This document shows, in pieces, positions 6,151 through 10,923 of a stretch of DNA of 10,923 bases. Location: positions 25,665 through 36,587 of the forward strand of contig MELN01000022.1 of assembly GCA_001768675.1 (NCBI GenBank). Direction: 5' to 3'. The translations under genes were made by a program, and so were the position numbers. Below the pieces are notes generated by a model that did no database searches, was not told the origin of the DNA, and was given only the letters and a program-made list of their open reading frames with translations. Positions within the stretch are counted from its first letter, which is position 1, and each line of letters starts with the position of its first letter. Source of the stretch: Actinobacteria bacterium RBG_16_64_13 (GTDB lineage Bacteria > Actinomycetota > Thermoleophilia > RBG-16-64-13).

Positions 6151-7322
6151 AACGCGTGATCGTACTGGGGGCCACCGGCTCCATAGGGGTGCAGGCGCTC
6201 AAGGTGATCGCCGCGAGTCCCGATCTGTACGTGGCCGGCCTGTCGTGCGACCGGAGCGTAGCCTTGCTTCTCGAGCAGGCCATTTCGCTTCGGGTGAACG
6301 ATGTCGCTGTCGCCGACGAGCGGGCCGCGGCGACCATCCCGGGTGCGCTCTACCCGGAGCTGAGCGTCCGGGCAGGGTCTGGAGCGGCGGCCAGGCTTGT
6401 CCGTGAGGTCGATGCCGACCTGGTGCTGAACGCCATCGTCGGGTTCGCCGGACTTGAATCCACGTTGGCGGCTCTGGAATGCGGTCGGGCCCTGGCCTTG
6501 GCCAACAAAGAAAGCCTTGTCTGCGCCGGCTCGCTGGTCACGGAGCTGGCGGCGCGCCAGGGCGTCGAGATCCTGCCGGTGGATTCCGAGCACTCGGCTC
6601 TGTATCAGTTGGTCGGGGCCGCCGGACCGCGGGCCGTCGATTCGCTCGTCATCACCGCGTCGGGAGGACCTTTCCGCGGCTGGGACCCCGCGAGGCTGAC
6701 CGCGGTCACCAGAGAGCAGGCCCTCGCTCATCCCACGTGGTCCATGGGTGAGAAGATAACCATCGATTCCGCGACCCTCATGAACAAGGGCCTGGAGGTC
6801 ATCGAAGCCCACCACCTCTTCGGCCTCGCCTATGATCGCATCGAGGTGGTCGTGCATCCCCAGTCGCTGGTGCACGCTCTTGTGCGGATGGTGGATGGGG
6901 CCTTGCTCGCACACCTGGGCGTCGCCGATATGCGCGTTCCCATCGCATATGCGCTGCATCATCCGGAGCGTGCGACGGTGGCCGTGGAGCGCCTTGATCT
7001 GTCCGGGGGCATATCGCTGGACTTCGCGGCGCCTGACGAGGAGACCTTCCCGGCTATCGGGCTGGCTCGGGCCGCGGGCGCAAAGGGCGATGCAGCCACC
7101 TGTGCCCTGAACGCGGCGAACGAGGTCGCGGTCCGCTCCTTCTTGAAGGGAGACTTGCCGTTTCTGGGTATAAGTCAGGTGGTAAGAAAGATCGTGGAGG
7201 CGAGCGAGGCTGGCTCTTTCGGAACGTATGCCGAAGCCGTGGCCGTCGATGAACAGGCAAGAGGCGCGGCAGTTGCTGTCTGCGTTGAGGTAGCGAACGC
7301 GAGGATGGACTGTAGTGATTAG
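6147..7322 (+). CDS. dxr: 1-deoxy-D-xylulose 5-phosphate reductoisomerase
   Basis: DXR (IspC) carries out the first committed step of the MEP isoprenoid pathway: NADPH-dependent rearrangement and reduction of deoxyxylulose phosphate to methylerythritol phosphate. The 391-residue protein starts with the NADPH-binding GATGSIG (8-14). ANKESLV and PVDSEHSA follow, giving metal ligands Asp146 and Glu148. After ITASGGPFR and the flexible-loop segment HPTWSMGEKITIDSATLMNK comes the third ligand, Glu217. These match Asp150, Glu152 and Glu231 of E. coli DXR. HPQSLVHALV and LNAANEVAV are also typical. All catalytic residues are present, so it should be active and is the target class of fosmidomycin. 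It overlaps cdsA by 4 bases and rseP by 8. Confidence 0.98.
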   Translation: MKRVIVLGATGSIGVQALKVIAASPDLYVAGLSCDRSVALLLEQAISLRVNDVAVADERAAATIPGALYPELSVRAGSGAAARLVREVDADLVLNAIVGFAGLESTLAALECGRALALANKESLVCAGSLVTELAARQGVEILPVDSEHSALYQLVGAAGPRAVDSLVITASGGPFRGWDPARLTAVTREQALAHPTWSMGEKITIDSATLMNKGLEVIEAHHLFGLAYDRIEVVVHPQSLVHALVRMVDGALLAHLGVADMRVPIAYALHHPERATVAVERLDLSGGISLDFAAPDEETFPAIGLARAAGAKGDAATCALNAANEVAVRSFLKGDLPFLGISQVVRKIVEASEAGSFGTYAEAVAVDEQARGAAVAVCVEVANARMDCSD

Positions 7323-8484
7323 CTTTGTTGGAATAGTCGTGGCGATCGTGGGACTGGGGTTTCTCATCCTGGCGCACGAGTTCGGCCACTTCATCGTGGC
7401 AAAGGCAACCGGGATGAGGGTCGAGGAGTTCAGCCTCGGCTTTGGTCCCTTCCTGGTGAGTCGCCGGATCGGTGAGACCGTATACGGCGTCTCCGCCGTG
7501 CCGCTGGGTGGCTACGTGCGCGTGACGGGCATGCACAAAGAGGAGTTTGACGCCCGGGTGGCCGAAGCGCGGGAATTGGAGGCCGAGGAGCAGGTGGAAA
7601 AGGCCAAGCGGCGTCCGCAGGATCCCGAAGACCGTTTGGCGGGCAAGCGGGCCCTCAGCGCCGACGAGATCGCCGCGACTCCGCTGGCCAAGCGTTACTA
7701 CGCCCACCCCTTCTGGCACAAGCTGGTGTTCATCATCGCCGGCGTGACGATGAACATGATCGTCGCCTTCTTGCTCATCTGGGCGGTCGGCGCCAGCCAG
7801 GGGGAGGTCATCAGCAGCACGTTGATCTCGGAGGTGGAGGCGGGGACTCCCGCCGCCGCGGCTGGGATCAAGGCGGGCGACCGGATAGTGAGCATCGACG
7901 GCAAGAAGACCGACACCTGGCAGGACGTGCACACGGAGATCCTCACCAAGCCCGGCGAGACCGTCGCTATCGTCGTGGAACGCGACGGCGCGGAACGGGA
8001 GTTGACCGCGACGATCGGAAGGCAGGATGACGGCACGGGTCGTCTCGGCATCATGTCAACGACCGAGGTCCGAGAGCTGGGGGTGATCGACGCCTTTGGA
8101 TACGCGGGCAAGAAGACCGGGAGCATGGTGGCCCTGATCTTCAAGGGCATCGGCATGATGTTCACGGGCGCTGCGCCGGTGACCGGCTCCCAGGGCTTGG
8201 CCGGGCCGGTGGGGATCATCCAGCTCTCCAGCGAGGCCTACCAGGGCGGCTACTACCTGATGCTGCTGGCGCTCATCAGCATCAACCTGGCTATCCTCAA
8301 CATGCTCCCGCTACTGCCACTCGATGGCGGCCACGTGCTCTTCAGCATCATCGAGCGCATCCGTGGACGGAACGTCTCGCTACGGGTCTTCGAGCGGATC
8401 TCGCTCGTCGGGCTGGCCATATTCGTGCTTTTGTTCATAGTGGCCACCTCGAACGACATCGGCCGCCTTTTCTCGAGCGGGTAG
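7315..8484 (+). CDS. rseP: Membrane site-2 zinc protease (RseP / Rip1 family) with PDZ domain
   Basis: This is an intramembrane metalloprotease that makes the second cut in membrane-bound regulators such as anti-sigma factors. The first helix carries HEFGH (residues 21-25; His21 and His25 zinc ligands, Glu22 catalytic). The third ligand is Asp337 in PLDGG near the C-terminus. A PDZ domain lies at about 165-240, including AAGIKAGDRIVSIDG. There are roughly four membrane segments. Between GGYVRV (65-70) and the second membrane helix (from about 135) is a charged segment, residues 76-127, rich in Glu, Lys and Arg and longer than in E. coli RseP. The start is GTG 7315, overlapping dxr by 8 bases. 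In Mycobacterium tuberculosis dxr, rip1 and ispG are consecutive in the same order, which supports a Rip1-like identity. No substrate gene is recognisable in the window. Confidence 0.95.
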   Translation: MISFVGIVVAIVGLGFLILAHEFGHFIVAKATGMRVEEFSLGFGPFLVSRRIGETVYGVSAVPLGGYVRVTGMHKEEFDARVAEARELEAEEQVEKAKRRPQDPEDRLAGKRALSADEIAATPLAKRYYAHPFWHKLVFIIAGVTMNMIVAFLLIWAVGASQGEVISSTLISEVEAGTPAAAAGIKAGDRIVSIDGKKTDTWQDVHTEILTKPGETVAIVVERDGAERELTATIGRQDDGTGRLGIMSTTEVRELGVIDAFGYAGKKTGSMVALIFKGIGMMFTGAAPVTGSQGLAGPVGIIQLSSEAYQGGYYLMLLALISINLAILNMLPLLPLDGGHVLFSIIERIRGRNVSLRVFERISLVGLAIFVLLFIVATSNDIGRLFSSG

Positions 8485-8497
8485 GCTGCAGTCCAGC

Positions 8498-9562
8498 GTG
8501 GCCAGCCGGCTGCAAGTCAACGTGGGCGGGGTGCCTGTGGGCGGCGGAGCCGCGGTGGTCGTGCAGTCGATGACCAACACCCGCACCGACGACGTCGAGG
8601 CCACTCTCAGCCAGATCCGGGCGCTGGCGACGGCCGGCGCGGCGCTTGTTCGCGTCGCCGTGCCTGACAGGGCGGCCGCCGGCGCGGTGGCGGCGCTTGT
8701 GGCCGAGTCCCCGGTGCCCCTGATCGCCGACGTGCACTTCGATCATTCGCTCGCGGTTGCTGCTATCGGGGCTGGGGCCGCCGGAGTTCGCATCAACCCG
8801 GGCAACATCGGGAGCGAGCGTGAAGTGCGGGAGGTCGTGGACGCGGCCCGCGAGCTCGGAGCCGTCATCAGGGTAGGGGTCAACAGCGGCTCGCTGCAGC
8901 GGGACCTCCGCGTAAGAGAAGAGACTGATCCCGCTGGGGCCCTCGTCGAATCGGCGGTAAGGTACTGCACGCTTCTCGAAGGCATGGGCTTCACCGATAT
9001 CAAGGTCTCGGCGAAATCATCTTCACCACTAGTCACTATCGCCGCAAATAGGCTGCTTGCCGATCGTATCCCATACGCGCTCCACCTGGGGGTGACCGAA
9101 GCCGGGACCAGATGGGCCGGTTCCATCCGAAGCGCCGTCGCCCTGGGCGTGCTTCTAGCCGAAGGAATCGGCGACACCATCAGGGTGTCGCTCACCGGGG
9201 ACCCGGTGGAAGAGGTACGCGTGGCCCTGGAGATCTTGAGGACCCTCGACTTGGCGCCACGGGGAGCTCGCGTCATCGCGTGCCCTACCTGCGGGCGGAC
9301 CCGGATCGATCTGGAGCCGCTCGCCTTGGAGGTGGAGAGACGACTGGAGGAACTCGGGCTGGACCTGGAAGTGGCCGTGATGGGATGCGTGGTGAACGGC
9401 CCCGGAGAAGCACGCAAAGCAGACTTTGGGATCGCCGGGGGTGATGGTGAGGGAGTCGTGTTCGCCCAGGGACGGCCCGTGCGCAAAGTGGCGCAGGCCG
9501 GACTGGTAGATGCATTGTTCGCGGAGATCGCTTCCCGGAAGGGAACGCCTCCCAGCCGCTAG
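8498..9562 (+). CDS. ispG: 4-hydroxy-3-methylbut-2-enyl diphosphate synthase (IspG/GcpE)
   Basis: IspG turns methylerythritol cyclodiphosphate into HMBPP, the penultimate MEP pathway step, using a [4Fe-4S] cluster and reduced ferredoxin or flavodoxin. The N-terminal TIM barrel shows VQSMTNT (22-28), LIADVHFD and RINPGNIG. The cluster-binding C-terminal domain shows CPTCGR (Cys262, Cys265) and MGCVVNGPGEA (Cys297, Glu304), so all three cysteine ligands and the conserved glutamate are there. At 354 residues it is the standard bacterial form without the extra plant or Chlamydia-type insert. The start is taken as GTG 8498, the first usable in-frame start; no strong ribosome binding site is visible, and the 13-base gap from rseP suggests coupling. 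A long hairpin begins 2 bases after its stop. Confidence 0.97.
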   Translation: MASRLQVNVGGVPVGGGAAVVVQSMTNTRTDDVEATLSQIRALATAGAALVRVAVPDRAAAGAVAALVAESPVPLIADVHFDHSLAVAAIGAGAAGVRINPGNIGSEREVREVVDAARELGAVIRVGVNSGSLQRDLRVREETDPAGALVESAVRYCTLLEGMGFTDIKVSAKSSSPLVTIAANRLLADRIPYALHLGVTEAGTRWAGSIRSAVALGVLLAEGIGDTIRVSLTGDPVEEVRVALEILRTLDLAPRGARVIACPTCGRTRIDLEPLALEVERRLEELGLDLEVAVMGCVVNGPGEARKADFGIAGGDGEGVVFAQGRPVRKVAQAGLVDALFAEIASRKGTPPSR

Positions 9563-9564
9563 CA

Positions 9565-9606
9565 GGCTGCTGAAGAGTGGCGGCAAGGCCTCGTTCTTCA
9601 GCAGCC
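9565..9606 (+). terminator. Long perfect hairpin directly after ispG; possible transcript end or repeat element
   Basis: GGCTGCTGAAGA (9565-9576) is perfectly complementary to TCTTCAGCAGCC (9595-9606). In RNA the stem can extend by four more pairs using G-U pairs (9577-9580 with 9591-9594), leaving a 10-base loop. It begins 2 bases past the ispG stop, where an operon end or an mRNA 3'-stabilising structure would be expected. No T-run follows, so it is not a canonical factor-independent terminator. A second possibility is a copy of a dispersed palindromic repeat or a remnant of mobile-element ends. Confidence 0.5.
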
Positions 9607-9608
9607 CC

Positions 9609-9624
9609 AAGCCTCCAAGCCTCC
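9609..9624 (+). repeat. Tandem direct repeat, two copies of AAGCCTCC
   Basis: AAGCCTCC occurs at 9609-9616 and again at 9617-9624, followed by AAGG. Each copy contains CCTCC, complementary to the GGAGG of the proS ribosome binding site about 80 bases downstream. Whether the pairing happens in the transcript is inference. Confidence 0.5.
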
Positions 9625-9650
9625 AAGGCCAATCCAGGCCGCGTGGCTGC

Positions 9651-9656
9651 TAGACT
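9651..9656 (+). promoter_or_regulatory. Candidate -10 element (TAGACT) for proS
   Basis: TAGACT fits TAnnnT and is preceded by TGC, resembling an extended -10 element. No clear -35 hexamer is visible. If used, transcription would start near 9664, about 55 bases before proS, downstream of the hairpin and CCTCC repeats. Low confidence. Confidence 0.25.
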
Positions 9657-9705
9657 GTCTCTCGTGCGCACGCTTCGCGCCGCGCCGATTTCCAAGACGT
9701 TCGTC

Positions 9706-9713
9706 GGAGGAGG
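9706..9713 (+). promoter_or_regulatory. Ribosome binding site of proS
   Basis: GGAGGAGG holds two overlapping GGAGG cores, 5 to 8 bases upstream of ATG 9719. It is a very strong Shine-Dalgarno sequence and fixes the proS start. Confidence 0.8.
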
Positions 9714-9718
9714 ACCCG

Positions 9719-10923
9719 ATGCGGGCGACCGCTCTTTTCATGCCCACGGTCAAAGAAGACCCGGCAGATGCCGAGGCCATAAGTCACAAGCTCATGGTGC
9801 GAGGTGGGTTCGTCCGCCAGTTCGCCTCCGGCATCTACATCATGCTGCCGCTGGGCTGGCGGGTCATGGAGCGTATCCGCTCGATCATTCGCGAAGAGAT
9901 GAACGGCATCGGGGCGATCGAACTGTCGATGCCGACGTTGCATCCGGCGGACGTATGGCAGGCCTCGGGAAGGTACACGTCGATCGGTCAGGAGATGTTC
10001 CGGCTGGAGGACCGTGGCGGGCGGGACATGGTGCTGGCCATGACCCACGAGGAAGTGTTCACCTGGCTCGCCTCCAGGGAGCTGCGCTCCTATCGCGATC
10101 TCCCGCAGATCTGGTACCAGGTGCAGCTCAAGTTCCGAGACGAACCGAGGCCCAAAGGCGGGGTCCTGCGGGTGCGGGAGTTCCTGATGAAAGACTCATA
10201 CTCGTTCGACGTCGACGAAGCCGGGCTGGACGAAAGCTATGAGAAGCACATAGGTGCTTATGACCGTATCTTCAGCCGGTGTGGGATCGAGTTCTACCGA
10301 GTCGAGAGCGACAGCGGCTTCATGGGCGGGGCGCAGGCGCACGAGTACACGGCGCCGGCGGCCGCGGGCGAGGACCGCATAGCTCTGTGCGGGGCTTGTG
10401 GCTATTCCGCCAACGTCGAGCTGGCAAGGTCGGTCGCCCGGCCTCCGGAGAGTGACACGGCGACCGCGGTGGCAGCGGCGGGCGGCGGGGCGCCTCGTGA
10501 GGTGACGACACCCGAGAAGCGCACTATCGAAGAGGTCTCGGAGTTTCTGGGCGTTGCGAAGACGTCGATCATCAAGGCTTTGGTGTACATGCAAGGCGAC
10601 AAGCCGGTCATGGCGCTGGTGCGTGGCGACCACAACCTGCACGAGAGCAAGCTCGCCCGGTATCTGAAGGGTGAGATCCGAGCGGCCCATCCCGAGGAGG
10701 TCAAGGCGGCCACCGGCGCAGAGGTAGGCTTTGTCGGGCCCGTGGGATTGACCGGCGGGAGCACCCTGCGCATCGTTGCCGACGAGAGCCTGCGTCCCGA
10801 AGGGCAGGCCGGATCAGGCGCCGCGGGCCACAGCGGCGGCCCACGCGAGTACGCGGCGGGCGCCAACAAGGCCCATACGCACCTTGTGGGCGTCGTGGTC
10901 GGTCGTGACTTCCAGCCCGAGTT
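9719..10923 (+). CDS. proS: Prolyl-tRNA synthetase, bacterial type with editing domain (3' end cut off by window)
   Basis: ProS is a class II synthetase that attaches proline to tRNA-Pro. The frame is open from ATG 9719 to the window end, giving 401 residues of a protein usually around 570. The N-terminus MRATALFMPTVKEDPADAEA and FASGIYIMLPLGWRV are typical. Motif 2 spans residues 139-159, with FRDE, LRVREF and MKDSYSF. CGACGYSANVELA follows (Cys224, Cys227). The inserted editing (INS) domain then starts, with TIEEVSEFLGV, a conserved Lys286 in IIKAL, LVRGDHNLHESKL and VGFVGPVGL; it removes mischarged alanine. Within that domain, a Gly/Ser/Ala-rich stretch between SLRPEG and YAAGANKAH looks longer than usual. 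Motif 3 and the anticodon-binding domain lie outside the window. Confidence 0.96.
   Translation, partial: MRATALFMPTVKEDPADAEAISHKLMVRGGFVRQFASGIYIMLPLGWRVMERIRSIIREEMNGIGAIELSMPTLHPADVWQASGRYTSIGQEMFRLEDRGGRDMVLAMTHEEVFTWLASRELRSYRDLPQIWYQVQLKFRDEPRPKGGVLRVREFLMKDSYSFDVDEAGLDESYEKHIGAYDRIFSRCGIEFYRVESDSGFMGGAQAHEYTAPAAAGEDRIALCGACGYSANVELARSVARPPESDTATAVAAAGGGAPREVTTPEKRTIEEVSEFLGVAKTSIIKALVYMQGDKPVMALVRGDHNLHESKLARYLKGEIRAAHPEEVKAATGAEVGFVGPVGLTGGSTLRIVADESLRPEGQAGSGAAGHSGGPREYAAGANKAHTHLVGVVVGRDFQPE

Noticed and set aside
6108..7394. Long open reading frame on the - strand (about 428 codons) antisense to dxr
   Set aside because: It covers a complete, motif-perfect dxr. Its translation is rich in Arg, His, Gly and Pro with no recognisable domain, as expected from codon bias in high-GC DNA.
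9563..9718. T-box riboswitch upstream of proS
   Set aside because: The gap is only 156 bases, and I see no T-box consensus or specifier stem arrangement; the visible hairpin is tied to the ispG end.
9577..10242. A + strand frame overlapping the start of proS
   Set aside because: The proS frame from 9719 has the class II motifs; this alternative is a basic, low-complexity shadow.
1..10923. CRISPR array, tRNA or rRNA gene
   Set aside because: I saw no regularly spaced repeats and no tRNA-like cloverleaf or rRNA segment; almost all bases are in conserved protein genes.

Overview
This window is a high-GC bacterial housekeeping locus with every gene on the + strand. Gene content and order point to a deep-branching member of the Actinobacteria. 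The actinobacterial signals are a Xer recombinase and a WhiG-type sigma factor directly upstream of rpsB, and the dxr - site-2 protease - ispG trio also seen in Mycobacterium. Two traits are shared with Firmicutes-type arrangements: uppS lies between frr and cdsA, and EF-Ts is the short form. A phylogeny would be needed to place the organism; this is an inference from synteny and protein features.

Layout. Bases 1-296 hold the C-terminal end of a tyrosine recombinase (XerC/XerD family). Five bases later comes a complete sigma-28 family sigma factor (whiG/fliA, 302-1108). A 153-base gap (1109-1261) holds a candidate promoter and a foldable leader for rpsB (1262-2500). RpsB carries an unusually long low-complexity tail. 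Next come tsf (2598-3200), a spacer hairpin, pyrH (3273-4019), frr (4016-4573), uppS (4575-5360), cdsA (5353-6150), dxr (6147-7322), the membrane site-2 protease rseP/rip1 (7315-8484) and ispG (8498-9562). From pyrH to ispG the genes overlap by 4 to 8 bases or are 1 to 13 bases apart, so they are almost certainly one translationally coupled transcript. A 156-base gap (9563-9718) with a long perfect hairpin and short direct repeats precedes proS (9719 to the window end, 3' truncated).

How the genes fit together. rpsB, tsf, frr and proS serve translation (small-subunit protein, elongation factor, ribosome recycling, prolyl-tRNA charging). pyrH makes UDP for RNA and for nucleotide-activated precursors. 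dxr and ispG are early and late steps of the MEP isoprenoid pathway; UppS uses its C5 products to make the C55 lipid carrier for the cell wall. cdsA makes CDP-diacylglycerol for phospholipids. RseP/Rip1 cleaves membrane-embedded regulators. The cluster thus links ribosome production with envelope building.

I did not find an undescribed system, a mobile element with a transposase, a CRISPR array, or a tRNA or rRNA gene. The points most worth a second look are the two-part charged tail on RpsB (a basic Gly/Arg/Pro part followed by an acidic Ala/Glu part), the ispG-proS hairpin with CCTCC repeats that could pair with the proS ribosome binding site, the structured rpsB leader, and the short EF-Ts in an otherwise actinobacterial context.
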